Shown here: piece after piece, positions 1-12,385 of the stretch
How the letters are laid out: the number at the start of each line of letters is the position of its first letter
Position numbering within the stretch: the first letter of the stretch is position 1
Assembly (NCBI GenBank): GCA_027972325.1
Contig: JAPMOS010000004.1
Location: forward strand, 124,001-188,000
DNA from: Paratrimastix pyriformis
Taxonomy: Eukaryota > Preaxostyla > Paratrimastigidae
DNA length: 64,000 nt
Reading direction: 5' to 3'
The notes under the pieces: model-generated
What the model was told of the DNA's origin: nothing
The model's database searches: none
The model's input: only the letters and a program-made list of their open reading frames with translations
Made by a program: the position numbers and the translations under genes

Positions 1-587
1 GCTCGGGGCCAGCAAAAAGACAATGTACTGGACAACAAGCATATTCCAGCACAGGAAGACGCTGCTGATACTGATATAGCTGGGGGGGAAGAAGAAAATC
101 AGTGTTAGGAGAGACAGGCGCCGACGATAGAATGCGCAAACCTGTATGTGTTTCCTTGACCGGGGAAAAGAACGATAAATTGCCAGGCGCAGAAAAGACC
201 CGCAAAGATCAGGAAACAGATGACGGTGGCCTTGCCAAGGCGCCAACCCTCACCCCACCACCAGCGGAAAAATCCAATAACAAACGCATAAAGGCCGATT
301 CCAAGAATAGCAACTGTGGTGCCAACGACCCAAGGAGCAAGGATGACCCCTGAATAGATGCCCCAAGCCAGAAAGCCGCAGGCAGGGAGGAAGACCACGA
401 CAATGAAAACCCATTTCGTAAAATGGTACCAAAATACGTGTTGAATTTTTAGGAGATCAGCCATCCGCCGGAGCTTGAAGCGAATTCGGAAAAGTCCCAA
501 GAAGGCGGGGATCAGCATGATTGTCAAGGGCAGGAAGTATAAGAAGTGGAAAGTAAACTGGAGTCGTTCAAATGAAGATCCGTCCAT
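1..587 (-). CDS. Multi-pass membrane protein, N-terminal part (gene leaves the window)
   Basis: I do not recognise the family. The ATG is at 587-585. Exon 1 runs to 142, and a 62-base intron (141-80) that opens GTTTG, has a CTAAC branch-like motif and ends in a C-rich acceptor joins it in frame to a second exon that leaves the window at base 1. The roughly 175 visible residues hold five hydrophobic stretches: about residues 10-33, 57-77, 82-107, 118-141 and 152-175. A basic loop lies between the first two, and a Trp-rich turn follows the third. There is no cleavable signal peptide, so the first helix is probably a signal anchor. The gene starts 103 bases from the divergent NRDE2 start. The missing C-terminus prevents a family assignment. 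Confidence 0.75.
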
Positions 588-690
588 TTCCTGTGTTGTT
601 CTAAAGTTTCTGGTTCAAGAGGAAGCAAACGGCCCCGGCCGCGACAGTGGGGTCTTGTTAATATAACCCACTGGGCGCTGAGACAAGTGA

Positions 691-3600
691 ATGAACAGGC
701 CGGAGGAGTCCGGAGGCGAGGATTGGCTTCGATGTGCCTCTTTCGCCAATGGTGCTCCTTCAGCACAAGAAGATCCCCCCCCGCCTCAACTTGCCTCCCC
801 GATTCCCCGCGCTTTCGCAGCTGGGGCTGATGGCGACGTCCCACGCAACTTTGATGAGGAAGAAGGGAGCTACGATTTTGGTGATCGGCAACCGACTTTG
901 AGGGATTCCGATTTGGACCGGTTCGATAATGCCGCAGGCCGCGAGAAACCCGAGATGACGAAAGAGGAGACGAAGGAAGAAGAAGAAGAGGAGGAAGAGG
1001 AGGAAGATGCCGACAGGTACGTCTTTACCTTCCGGAACTCCGGACGAGAACCATCGGAGAACCCAAGCAAGGGTGGCGAGTCAGAAGATTTGATGATCAT
1101 CGAGGACCCGGCCGCTCCTCCGTCCCTTCCCAAAGACCATCCCCGCGTGCGCTCTGAGGCGAAACATCGCAAGCACCACCGCCGTTCTTCAACCGAGGCG
1201 AAGGACAAACGGAAAGCTGACGAACAAAGTTCCGCTCGAAAGCTCAAGTACCTCGCTCTGGAGCGTCAGGCTGGCCGTCGACACTCAACCCAAGAGCGGG
1301 CACGCCCTGGCGCACCCAAGGAACACCGCTTCACCGAGGTGGGTCGCAGCGGCGGCACAGGGAGCAAATGGGGCGGAAAAGCTGGCGAGATGAGGTGGCG
1401 TGGGATCGAAGGCTCTGCCACGGTCGAGACCTTGGAGGGGTCTGTTTCAACCTTTTCCCCGTTTTCCCGTCCCCCTGACTGGTCCTGTAGAATGAAAACA
1501 CCTTTCTTCTTTGACACCAAGGGCGATTCGGATAATCTCTTGTTCGGACACATGAACCCGGTGCATGTCCCCTTCTACTGGCGCGCACACAATGCCCGGC
1601 TGCTTGGGGCCCACGGAATCCGCCTCTCCAAGGTCGGTTCTCTTTTTCGCTGTCACCTGTTCCTATTTTTGCTGTAGTGGATGGAGGCGCATCAAGAAAG
1701 CACAGGGCAGGTTCCATCTCGGCGCTACGACACGCGCATGTTGCCAGTCCCCAAGAAAGTCGCTTTCAAAGTCCAGTCTGTCGGCTGTAGGCACAGGCAC
1801 AGACACAGACACAGGCACAGACACAGACACAGAACAGGCACCCCCACAGGATCATCGCCCAGTGATATTCGGACTGTCTCGTCGTCCTCAGTTTTTTTTT
1901 TTTTATCCCCCTCGTTACTCCTCCCTTCTATTTTGACACGCGCCTACACCCGCACACCCGCACACTCTTTATCCTGTCGCAAGGCTCTTCCCACGGACAA
2001 ATCCATCAGCCATCGCCCAGACTGCGCTCCCTGTGCCGCGTACCTCGCCGGACGAACTGCCGGAGTTTATTGAGGTTCCCCGCGAAAAGGACGAGCGTCC
2101 AGCCAAAGATGCTGCCTCTCAGCTCAGTGGCAGAGGCAATGACGAGGACGATGAAGATGACGAAGAACGTCCGGAGACACTCGAGGATCGCCTCTCGGCA
2201 CAGGCGGAGCGCTTCAACCAACTGACGCGTGCCAAGCCGAATGATGTTGATCTCTGGATCAAGTTTGTCCAGTTTCAAGTCTGGCGCTGCGTTTTCCTCG
2301 ATCGTTCTCACCACTCCTCCAGGACGCGTACCGGCCATTGTCTCGTGGGATTCAGCCCATTTTGGAGAAGAAAGCTGCTGTTTACGAGCGGGCACTCGAG
2401 TATAACCCCGAGAGTGTCGATCTGTGGTCGGGATACCTTGAGGCTGCTGCAGCCGTCTCTCCGTCTGTCTCTCCCGTCACGTTCTGCCCCGATCATTTCC
2501 TCTCCTGCAGGCCCGAGGTGGCCATCAAACTTTGGGAGCGTGTCCTCGAGCGATTCCCTTCGAGGTCTGTCTGCCCTTGCTCTTTTCACTTTATCAATTT
2601 TGATTTCGCGATGGGCTGGCAGTTACGCACTGTGGCGTCACTTTGTGCGGTTCCGCCTCTCCCAAATGGGCACTTTCCACATCAGCACCCTCCGCTCCAT
2701 CTACGCAAGGGCCATCAAATCGCTTACGGGTCTGTCTTCCTCCAATTGACTGATTGACCATCTTTGGAGCTCAGCCACAGGCGAACGAGGCGAGGTGGCG
2801 GCCTTTATGATGTTCTGGCAGGCCCTTCGTGTGGAACTACACGCTGGTTTCCCGGAACGGGCTCTTGGTGCCATTCAGGCCATGCTCGAGGCCTCGTTTA
2901 TGCGTCCTGATGGTCTGGTGGGAGGAGGGCCCAAACAATGACACAGGGATTTCAGGTGTTGCCAGCTGGCCGCAAGTGCTGTCCGAGTTGAAGAGGTTCT
3001 GGGCCAGCGAAGCGCCTCGGATCGGCGAGGAGGCCTGCCCTGCGCACTATTTTTTGCGTTCACATTCTCGTTCTTTGTCCAGGATGCCGAGGGATGGCGC
3101 TCTTGGCACAACCAACATCCCCCTGGCCAGCCACCTGCCAAGTCTGCCCACTCGGTCGTCTATTCGGTGCCACTTTTTGTCACAGTCTCTCGCCAGCTCA
3201 TCCACTCGAGGAGGAGAGTGATGAGAGCGAACCGGATGATGGTGACGAACGTTTGAAGGCGGCTGAGGCTGAAGCCGATGACGAGGAGGCACTCCGTGTG
3301 CGACCCCTCTCCGAACTCGAGCAGCTCCAAGACGCTCTCAAGGACGGTCCGCACCTGGCCTCCTATCCCCACCCACCTCCGTATCGCATGCCCCCACCCA
3401 CCCACCCACCCGTTCTGGACCCACATATCTTCCCCGTTCTGATGCCCAGGTGGAATCACAAAGTGGGCCACTCGAGAAGGCCGCCGATGGAAGAAGGCCG
3501 GTTTTCCTTGGCGGGTGCGCGAACACCAAGCAGACATGGACGAGAACATGGATCGCTTTGTGCTCTTCGAGGGTCTGCCTTCTTAAGTCTCGCCTGCGTT

Positions 3601-6582
3601 ATACCGTTTTCCTCCTGCAGACATTGAGGGCTATCTCTTCCCGCTCGCGTCTCCTCGCCTGAGGCTCGAGTTCGTCCGCCGTGTTTTCCAGTTCCTCGGG
3701 GTCCCGCTTCCCACGCCAACAAGTCTCAAGCTTCGACTCAGCACGAATCACCCCCTTGTCCGGGACGCGCTGCTCTACTCGCAGGAGTGGACGCCGCCCG
3801 ACATGCGCCCCCTCGCGGACACCGTGCAAGAATTGCTTCCTGTTCACCGCCCCGTGCCTCTCGGAGCCTCTCTGGTCCCCATCCAGCCACAGGGACACTC
3901 CTTGCCCGCATATACTCCCGTCTCGGCCCTCGCCACCAGCACCCCCGCTCTTCGGGCACGATCGGCCCTCCCGAACGGTGTCATGGAAACCCGCCTCCGC
4001 GCATGCGCCAGCCAATCGCTGGAAAGTGGGTTGTCCTGGCTCACAGGTGAAGAGCCTCTTTTCGAGGGTGATCAGGGAGCTGACTGCGAGGTTTTTCACG
4101 CGCGCCGACCCCAGGTCCAAAGCTTTGTCCGCTATATGGCGTCCCTTCTTCAGCAGGTCTGTTGAGTTTTTTGTGGATGGCTCAACGCTCCCGAAGGTGG
4201 AACAGTATCGCGACTCGGAGCTCTTCCATGCCCTTTTGCTCTCTTTCGAGGGACTTTCGGCTGCTCCTCCCCGCGCCATCTCCCCCTCCCCCGCCCCCAC
4301 CCGCAACATCGTCGGCTCTTCTCTCATCCACGTCGCCCACCGTGCCAAGCAGTGGGGGATCGACTGCTTCTCTTACGACTGTTCTGCCGGCTCGAACACA
4401 GTCAGAACAGCGCGAAACACGCGCGGAGCGTGAAAAGCGCTTCCAGAAATGCGCCAAGAGTCCGTACCACCTCCCCCATTAGATCTTTCTCATGACTCGC
4501 CTTCCACAGCAATCATGAAGCGTTTCAAGAGCAGCCCCCTCCTCTGGAACCAATACGCCCGCTGTATTGGGACGTGTGTGGGCTCGACAGAGGTTCGTAT
4601 CCCCCGCCTGCAAAGCTGATCTCCTGCCCTCGCAAATACGCTATGCTCTCGTCGTACTCCCCCCCCCCCCCCCCCCCCCCCCCATCTCCCGCATACGCAA
4701 ACTCATCATCTTCATCTGTTTCACCGGGGGGCCGAAGGCGCGCAAGATCTGGCTGACAGCTCTCTCCATGTCCCCTTCATTGGGCCCTGCCTTCAAGCGC
4801 GACCTGCCTCGGCTCTCGTTCGCCATCTCCCGTGATCTTCTCCACTCTCCCTCATCCGATAGTCACACTATCGCACTTGGTCTGTCGCGTTTCACGGTTG
4901 CGTGGCCGATGTGTCCGAGCCGCCTGCTCACCCTATTCGACCCGGTGCTTTGTTTTGCTCTCTAGAGGTTCTTTGTCTCGCTGCAGCTGCCCTGGATAGC
5001 CCAGGGGATGCGAATCCCGTCCCATCGCCAGCACCAGAGGCATCCTCATTCGCCACTCTGCAGGATCGGGTCGCTTCGCTCCCTTCCGACCGAGACGCTC
5101 AGGAAGCCGTCGTAGCACCCGCCTTGCCACCCGTGAACCCCATGCGCATCATGAGGGCAAGAGGGGTCGGCTCTTTTGTTCGCCTCTCCCTCCAGCTTCT
5201 CACAATGAGTTTGGTTGACAGGCTTTCCAAGGGACCCTCACCCGCCTCCTTCAGATGATCTACCGACAGGCACAGGAGCTCTACTGGCGGCCGCCCTCGC
5301 AACCGGGTGGCGCACAACAACCACCGGCAAGTCGGTGCCCTTCGGTGGGGCTCTCAGTCTCACTCGTCGACGCCGCACTTGCTTCCGCGACCCTCGAACT
5401 CTTGGCCTCTGTCCGCACCCCCGCGCACACCGGGCGTTCGGTCTCATCATCTCTTTGTAGGGCGTGGAGAGCTGCTGCCAAGTTCTCGAGCAAGCTCTCT
5501 CGGCTCTGCAGCTCCCCTATATGGCGGGCCTCATGCATGACCCGCTGGCTCGGAGCACCGCTGGCCTGGCTGGTTCCGCCATCCACGCAAACCTGGATGC
5601 CAGCATGGAGGCATTCGAGGAGGGGGCCGAGATGGGCCCTGCCAAGGAGCTGCGCCCCGGGATCGATGCTCCCTGTGTCACGAGACTGGGCGACTGGGAC
5701 GCCGAGCAGTGGGGAGCTGCCTTGGAGACCCTTTGGGCAGGGTCTGCTGCTGTTCCAGCCCCTGTGACGTTCATCGACCATTTGCTGATCCCCTCCCAGG
5801 TACATCGATCTGCTCCGACTCAGCCCTCGGACTCCCCCGAATGTGCTGCGAGGGGTCATCCTGCGCGCCCTTGGTGCCTACCCGGCCAATCCCACAGTCT
5901 GTTCGACCCCTCTGGAACCTGCTCACACCTTCGTTGGGGGTGGTAGTTCCTCGCAGCCTTTGTGTACCTCGAAACGCGCAGTCAGGTGGCATCGCGACTC
6001 CGGCGCTACTTCGACGGTCGCTCCCGAGCCCCCGACTCTCCACAGGAGATTCTGGCCGCCTTATGGGGTGACATGCACCGCTATGGGGCCAGACACCGTA
6101 TGCGCGCCCTGATCGAGCAAGCGCTCTCGGCTGGGTCGGTGGTACAGAGTTGTCCAACAACGATGACGCTCATATTTTCTCTTTTGTAGTTGTGTTGATT
6201 CGCCTGCCCTGTGGCGCGCCTATGTGCGCTTCGAGATGCGCCACGGCAACGAACGCCGGGCACAACAAGTCTGCACGCGATGGCGCATGTCCTCCAGATG
6301 TTTTTTGGCCACCATCAGAGCGCAAGGGAATCTTGTCTTGACCCTAATATTACTGTTTTCTTTCCGATTCTTGCTGCGCAGGTCTTCTTCCGGGCGCTGC
6401 GGCACTGCCCCTGGTCGAAGACGCTCTGCTTGGACGGGCTCCGGCTGCCCGTCCTCTCGGGCGAGGACAAGCAGACAGTCCTCGATCTCATGCAGGAGAA
6501 GGGCCTCTCTGTCAGGCGGCCCTATCGTGAGCCGGGCCGCTTGCGGGCTGTCACCCGGATCATTGCCGCGCGCAGGCGTTGA
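691..6582 (+). CDS. NRDE2: NRDE2, nuclear exosome regulator / RNA interference factor
   Basis: NRDE2 family proteins are nuclear HAT-repeat proteins that bind the exosome helicase MTR4 and act in RNA surveillance and nuclear silencing. Exon 1 (691-1632) encodes an acidic, Lys/Arg-rich N-terminus with a Glu run near residues 96-104, then the NRDE-2 signature (FFFDTKGDSDNLLFG, then ...HVPFYWR). Exon 2 is 1678-1779, exon 3 is 2021-2278 and exon 4 starts at 2323. HAT-type segments follow, such as DLWIKFVQFQ, YERALEYNPESVDLW, IKLWERVLERFPS and YALWRHFVRF. The C-terminus carries FFRALRHCPWSKTLCLDGL and ends at a stop at 6582. I count about a dozen introns, nearly all opening GTCTG or GTCGG. Intron 2 holds a CAGACA-type microsatellite and another intron a 25-base C run. 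Exon boundaries between 3600 and 6000 are approximate. Confidence 0.88.
1791..1838. repeat. CAGACA-type microsatellite in NRDE2 intron 2
   Basis: About 48 bases of CA-rich imperfect hexamers (CACAGG/CACAGA). The frame stays open through it as Arg-His pairs. However, skipping it from the GTCGG at 1780 to the AG at 2020 joins KVAFKVQS to TALPVPRTSPDELP in frame, so I treat it as intronic. Confidence 0.75.
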
Positions 6583-6778
6583 AAAAATAGCTCCAAGCTT
6601 GGTGTACAACACGGAACGCGGACGACGGAGTTCTGGTGGTTGATTGCTGGGGCCTGACCATGCGATACGCCAGCAGGGGGGGCGGGATATCAAGAGAACC
6701 TTCCGCGGGGTCTCTCCGATCTTCCCCTTGCAGGCACGCGCGCGTTCGTTGGCACGAACCGCTTTGACAGCAGCGGGC

Positions 6779-9496
6779 TCAACTGGAGCGGCGCGGTTGG
6801 ATCTGTTCGCTGAGGGTCGTCAGTTCGTTGCCCGTGAGGGGCACGTGGCTGCGAAGCATCTCCAAGATGCGGGGAGCGGTCACAAACTAAACAGAAAAGC
6901 CATAAAGACATGAAGATACGTTCATTGGCACCCTCGAGTGGGGTCGAGGCCACGGGCCGATGGAGCAAGGGGGGCGGACCGAGTACGGTGTCTGGGCCAT
7001 GCCCATCATCTTGCTGATCAGGTTGTACTCGACGAGGCACCGCTGGAAGTTGACCAGGTTGTCGACGGTCTTGGGGTTGCCCTCCTCCAGCCCGATGAGG
7101 TCCTTCGTCAGCAATCCTGGGGATGACGATGGGAAGCCGCCACAGGTGAGTGAGGCCGGCGGGAGGGGAGGGGGGGGGGGGGGGGGGGGGAAGGGGGCGC
7201 GGGGAGGCTGACCAAGGTAGGGGACGGCAGGGCCCGCGGGGGTGCCGCCTCGATGGCCTCGCGGAGCTCGGAGTAGTTTTCTGGCCGCCGGTGATGTTCT
7301 TGTACCGCTGGGCATCGCCCGGGACATTCGCGGCGCAAGGGGAAATGTGATGAGCCGGCCCATCAGGGACAAGAGCGGGAAGCGGGGGGAAGGGAGAGAG
7401 ATGGGGGAGGGGGGGGGGGGGGGGGCGACTCGACAGACCTCGAAGGCCTCCCTGGGCTTACTGCCGATGTCCGCCCAGGCGGCCAGCCTCGAGAGGGGCG
7501 TCGAGAAGAGCGCGCTGACCACCACGAAGAACCCGCAGAAGTTGTTCATCTGCCAGAGGAGCTGCACCCCCGTGTGGTGTGGTGCGGGAGATGGAGGGCG
7601 GTGACTTTTTGTGCCCGCGAGAGAAACCGGCAGGGCTGGCTGGAGGCTGGCGGCTGGCGGCTGGCGGCTGGCGGCTGGCGGCTGGCGGCTGGCGGCTGGC
7701 GGCTGGGCGAGCGAACCCCGGCGATGTTGATGAACTTGACCAGGGCCCGCTTGTGCTCCTTGGGGTTGGGGCCCAGGGCCAGCACCGCGCACTGGCACCA
7801 CGAGGAGGCCTGGTTGAAGCCCTCCACGTACTGCAGGTAGTTGGCCGCCAGCGTGCTGCGGGCGCGGGGGAGGAAGGGACGCCGCCATGTGTGGCCCGGA
7901 GGGGCAGTGTGCGCGGTCCGGCGGGAGAGGGAGGAGGGGGCAAGGGAGGAGGGAGGAGGGGCGCGGACTCCTTGTCCCGGCTGCCGAAGGCCTGCCCCAC
8001 GAACTCGGTGAACTGGATGCGTCGGAAGCGCTCCGAGAAGTACAATGTCAGCTGCTGGGCAAAGACCACATCACTGGGGGGGGGGGGGGGGGGGGGGGGG
8101 GGCCAGGCAGGGGATGGGATGGTGGGGAGTGGGAAGAGTACGGTGTCGTTCGCTGCCGGGCAAAGATCACGTCACTTGGGGAGGTGGCGCAGGGGTCATC
8201 GCAGGCAGAAGATGGGATGAGGGGGGAACGGGTGATGAGCGCGGGGAACGGGGGATGGCGCGTTGTCATGCCGACCTGCAGTCGAGGCTCCACGCCTCCT
8301 CGGCCGGGGGCGTTGCGGAGCTCGGCGATGGCGGCGGGGCGGCGGGGGCGGCGGTAAAGCGCCTGCGAGTGCGTGGCGGGGGTGCGTGTGAGTGCGTGTG
8401 CCGTTATCGCATTTTGCTGGGTTCTTCATCGATGCAAGAGCCAAGAGATCCACTGCCAAAAGTGGTCAATGAGATGTCGGGCCGGTGGGCGATGGGCGAT
8501 GGGCGATGGGCGATGGGCGATGGGCGATGGGCCGCGGGCCTGCTGGAGGGAGGCCTTGAGGCCGTGGTGGCCGAAGCGGGGCAGGGCGTCCTGGGTGAAG
8601 GTCAGCAGGGCCTGCACAAGGTCCTCGCCCCAGTCCGTGGGCATCGTCTACCCCGGCACCCAACAGCCGGCCGGGGCCGAGACAGCGAGGGGGGTGTGAG
8701 GCACCTCTGGGTAGTGGAGGCGGGGTGGGAGCGACCTCGATCCACCGGTTCAGGATGCGGCACACGCGCAGCTGGACCGGGTAGCGGGTCTTGGCGATGA
8801 AGAAGGGCATCCCCTGGGGGTCGAGCACCTCCGGACTGGGGACGAAAAACCTGAAGGGCAGAGCAGGAGGGGTGTGTGCGGTGGTTGCGGAGGCGGGGGA
8901 GGCGGGGGGAGTGCCGACCGGTCGATGAGCTTTTCGAGCAGCTGGGGGGCGCTCATGAAGGTGCGGTACATGAGGAGCAAGACGTCGGCCTGGTAAAGGT
9001 CCGGGGCTGGCTCGGTGACCCCAAGGATGATCCGGTTCACGGTGCCCAGCTTGATGACCGGCCCCCGGGTGCGGGTGGCATCCGGGGGAGGGGCCAGGAT
9101 TAGGTTCTTAGGAGTTGGTGCAGGTTCGCTATACAAACGGCGAGCGATTTGAGCTAGAGGTGGACGTGCACGTGAAAAATCGGGTTCAGGGGACGCGGGA
9201 AAAAGGGACCTTCGATCGAGTTCTCATCGATCTCGCGAGCCTCTGGGCAGAGAGGAAATCTCGAAGTTGTGACAACGTCAGAGCAGACCTCGAGCATCGG
9301 GGTTTTCGAAAATGAGCAGGCAATCACCCCCCGCAAAGGTTACACTCTTCGCCAAGACATACGGGCACACCTTGCGGTTCTCGTAGAGTTCGGCGTATGA
9401 CCGGAGCGCAATATCCCGAAGTTGTTCGGGTGTGTATCTGTCATCGACTTCAAGAAGAAACGGAGTCGCCCGACCAAACTGGACTGCAAGCTTCAT
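6779..9496 (-). CDS. Ras guanine nucleotide exchange factor (RasGEF_N + RasGEF/CDC25 domain)
   Basis: Catalyses GDP release from a Ras-family GTPase. The ATG is at 9496. The first exon encodes about 75 residues that could be a ubiquitin-like or RA-like fold. The exon near 9100-8900 encodes RasGEF_N (VIKLGTVNRIILGV, YQADVLLLMYRTFMS, LLEKLIDR). The catalytic CDC25 region is spread over several exons: QQLTLYFSERFRRIQFTEFV, FNQASSWCQCAVLALG, ALVKFINIAG, MNNFCGFFVVVSALFSTPLS, LLTKDLIGLEEGNP, LVNFQRCLVEYNLISKMMG. A final exon reached through a GTCCG donor ends with LSEQIQPRRSS and a TGA at 6781-6779. Introns contain G runs (C on the sense strand) at 7170, 7409 and 8076 and two 7-base minisatellites. 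The Ras-like GTPase at 32966 is a possible but untested substrate. Confidence 0.88.
7644..7705. repeat. 7-bp minisatellite (GGCTGGC) in a RasGEF intron
   Basis: Eight to nine perfect copies on the plus strand, directly downstream (minus sense) of the exon ending FINIAG. Confidence 0.88.
8485..8531. repeat. 7-bp minisatellite (GGGCGAT) in a RasGEF intron
   Basis: Six copies of GGGCGAT on the plus strand, next to the exon encoding TDWGEDLVQALLTFTQDALP. Confidence 0.88.
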
Positions 9497-9611
9497 GAAC
9501 GGGAACCGAGCTTGACGCGCCCCGCGGACCAACCCGCCGGATTTTTTTCGAACTGAAACGTCGCGACGGCTTTACTGGGCCCGGCCGGCCATGGCGCACA
9601 ACCACTCCCGC

Positions 9612-10848
9612 TCATCCATGTTCCGTTGTTCCATCGGTTGCGGCGAAATGTTCGCTGGCTGGGCAACCGCAAAACTGGCATGTGCCGGCCTTGGGATTCA
9701 ACCCAAAATGGGGACACTCCCATTCATCCAGTCCGTTCTTGCCGCAGTGAAGGCAGTGGAAACGAAGGGTTCCCTCGGCATCCGTGTGCTGCACCTCTGG
9801 AGGAGAAAATGAATCCGTACGTGGTGTGGGGTTGGGTCAGACCTCGTCGACGGGCGCCGCATGACTTGGGGCCAGGAGCGGGCGCTGGGGCCGATGACCC
9901 CCGAGGAGCAGAAGCCGGAGAGGCTTCAGTGGGAGGAATCGGAGCAACACCAGAAGGAGCGCCGGTTGGGGGCGGGGGAACAGGAGCAGCGGGGGCAGGA
10001 TGGGCGGCTTGGGGGGGTGGTGTGGTTGCCAGAGGTGCCATGTGGGAAGGAAGGAGCGCCGTTGATTGGGGCTTGGTCTCCTTCACCTCAGCGCCCTGTG
10101 GAGCCGTGGGAGCCGCCGACGCGACGGGTGCGGGTGCATGGACCGGGGGAGGCGCGAGGGGGCAGTGGTCCTCTGCGATGGCTGGACGGGGTGCTGATTT
10201 TAGTTGCGCCCGGAGCTTCTGGTGAAGCTGTGCGACTTCGAGGGAAAGGGAATCGAGTTGGCGGGTCAGTGAGCCCATCCGATCGGCAGGCGGGGTGGGC
10301 AGGGGCACCACGGAGGGGGGGACGAGCGACGGCGGAATCGAAGGGGATCCCGCAGGAACGCCAGTCAGGGTGCCACCAGGGGAAACGAAATAGAAGTTGC
10401 ACACCGAGTTGGTGATGGTGATGTGGAGCCCCCCAGCTGATTGGGCGAGCTGAGGATCAACGGGAAGAGGCAGGTTGAATGAGAACACTCCGGGCGCAGG
10501 ATTAAACGACGAAATTGGTGAAGGAAGAAAATTTGAGCTCGGGAAAGTCGACGCAACAGGTGTCGCAGGCGCAGGGAGAGGAGATGGAGGAGGTCCTGTT
10601 TGTAGTGGGCTGGGTTGTGGTTGGGTCTTGGGGGAGCTTGAGGGTAGGTGATGGCGATGAGATGTAGGACGAATTGGTCGTGTGGGGGTCACCTGCGACG
10701 ACGGACGGTAGCCAAACGCACCAGTTGGTTCAGGAAGAACAACGGTCGCGGCAGGAGCTGAGTTCTCGTCGTATTCTTCATCGTGAGAGCGTTCCGTCCG
10801 TTTTCGAGGAGATTCATCAGAGTCCTCGGCCGGAAATTCGCCGGTCAT
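9612..10848 (-). CDS. Pro/Ser-rich protein with coiled coil and C-terminal Cys/His zinc motif
   Basis: Family not recognised. The ATG is at 10848, 108 bases from the divergent kinase start. The N-terminal part is low-complexity (Pro, Ser, Thr, Ala). A short predicted coiled coil (SLTRQLDSLSLEVAQLHQKL) lies near residue 200, followed by a long Pro/Ala linker. One intron near 9840-9795 (donor GTCTG, acceptor CTCCAG) joins GARRR to EVQHTDAEG in frame. The last exon is compact and holds CLHCGKNGLDEWECPHF, then TCQFCGCPASEHF, giving a C-x2-C, C-P-H, C-x2-C, H arrangement that should bind one or two zinc ions. The stop follows about 10 residues later at 9612. The tail suggests protein or nucleic-acid binding, but nothing shows which. 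Confidence 0.72.
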
Positions 10849-10956
10849 GGGGGATGACACAACACAGTAAGTTCGGGTACCGAGGAGATATAGGCGTATA
10901 ATCAAAACGGTCTCAATCCTTCCCTTCTTCTGTTCATTCTGTTTTCTGTTCTTCAG
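10849..10956. promoter_or_regulatory. Divergent region with a probable 5'-UTR intron acceptor
   Basis: 108 bases between the zinc-tail gene and the kinase. It holds ATATAGGCGTATAAT near 10886-10901, and a CT-rich stretch ending in TTCAG abuts the kinase ATG, like a 3' splice site. Confidence 0.5.
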
Positions 10957-12313
10957 ATGACGACTCTCGACCAAATTAAGGACTGGGATCCCAATCTGAT
11001 GGATATTATTGAACAGCTCGGGAAGGGTGCGTATGGCAGTGTTTATAAGGTTCGTGTTCGTGCGACGGGACAGATCGCTGCGCTGAAAAAGATCGAACTT
11101 GAGGAGGGTGATGTTATGGAAGAATCTCTTTTGGAACTCGAGGTTTGTCCTTCTCTTCTTCGTCACATTGTGCATCACTGTCGCTCAGATTCTGAAGCAA
11201 TGTCAATCTCCCTACATTATTCGTTATCTGGATTGCTTCAAAGAAGGCGAATCCACTCTGTATCTTCTGATGGAAGCTTGCACCATGGGAAGCATCACCT
11301 CATTGATGAAGTTGTGCGGGAAGACAACTCTCGAGGAGCCGCAAATCGCCTATATTCTCTACAATGTTCTCCAGGGTCTCAGCTATCTGCATCTGCAGAA
11401 GAAGATCCACAGGGACATCAAGGGCGGGAACATCCTCGTCAACCAGAACGGGGAGGTGAAGATCGCCGATTTCGGTGTCAGTGCCATTCTGACCCACACT
11501 TGGGATAAGCGTCAGACCTTCATCGGGTCTCCTTGTCTGTCCCGCCCCCCCACTGTTGCTGACCGCCCCCCCCCCCCCCCCCCCCCCTCTGCAGACTGGA
11601 TGGCCCCCGAAATCCTGACCGGCCAGCCGTACAGCCGACGGGTGGACATGTGGGCCCTGGCCATCACGGCCTTCGAGCTCGCCGAGGGCCACCCGCCACT
11701 CAGCGACATCCACTTCCACCACGTCTGAAGGCATCCTCCTCTGCCCGGCTCAGCGGCTCACACATGCTGGTTGGATTCCCTCCGGGTAGGCCATGATGCA
11801 GATCCCCGTTCGCCCCCCGCCGACCCTCGCCGAGCCCGAGAAATGGTCGACCCAGGTTTGTCATCCCCCCCCCCCCCCCCCCCCCCCCGGTCTCCTCAGC
11901 CCCCGACATCGCGACTCCCCAAGGACACGACATGATCCCCTCTCCTTGTTGTTTAGTTCCGGGACTTCCTCGCGGGTTGCCTGAAGAAGACCCCCGTCGA
12001 GCGCCTCGACTCCACCTCGGCCCTGCGGCACCCCTTCTTCGAGCTGCACCGGGCCACCCTGACCCCGGCCGTGCTGGCGCCCCTCCTCGACCAAGCCGAG
12101 CGCCTCCAGCACGGCGCCCCAGCCCCAGCTCCCGCCCCTGCCGCTGCCCCCGCCCCTGCCGCTGCCCCCGCAGCGAAGGCCAAGCAGGCGCCCGCACCCC
12201 CACCATCCCGTCAGGTGGCGGAGGAGGAGGAAGAGGAGGAGGAGGAGGAAGAAGAAGAGGAGGAGGAGGAGGAGGAAGACATGGCCACCATGAAGCAGCA
12301 GAAGAAGCTGTAA
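10957..12313 (+). CDS. STE20-family protein kinase, MST/Hippo-like
   Basis: Serine/threonine kinase of the GCK-II/MST type. All catalytic landmarks are visible: Gly loop GKGAYGSVYK, ALKKIEL with the VAIK-type lysine, HRDIKGGNILV, ADFGVSA, and the subfamily activation segment IGSPYWMAPEIL, which is split by an intron (donor GTCTG, a 22-base C run, acceptor CTGCAG). MWALAITAFELAEG and PPPTLAEPEKWS follow, as in MST kinases. Five coding exons are joined by donors GTTTG, GTCTG, GTCTG and GTTTG. After the kinase domain come an Ala/Pro linker, a run of about 19 Glu and the end MKQQKKL. I see no SARAH dimerisation domain, so coupling to a Salvador/RASSF partner is doubtful. The CT-rich tract ending in CAG directly before the ATG looks like a 5'-UTR intron acceptor. 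Confidence 0.88.
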
Positions 12314-12385
12314 GCGCGAGGGCATCGCCGTCGCCCATCTCGCCTTGTTGTGTAAATGATCCCCTTCGCCGCCCGGATCGTCTTA

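Noticed and set aside
1780-2020. NRDE2 exon continuing through the CAGACA repeat as an Arg-His run
   Set aside because: The frame later loses the homologous sequence, while splicing from GTCGG to CCCAG restores it exactly.
4659-4683. Poly-C runs as sequencing gaps or assembly filler
   Set aside because: They occur with consistent strand bias inside introns at varied lengths, which filler would not give, although exact lengths may be wrong.
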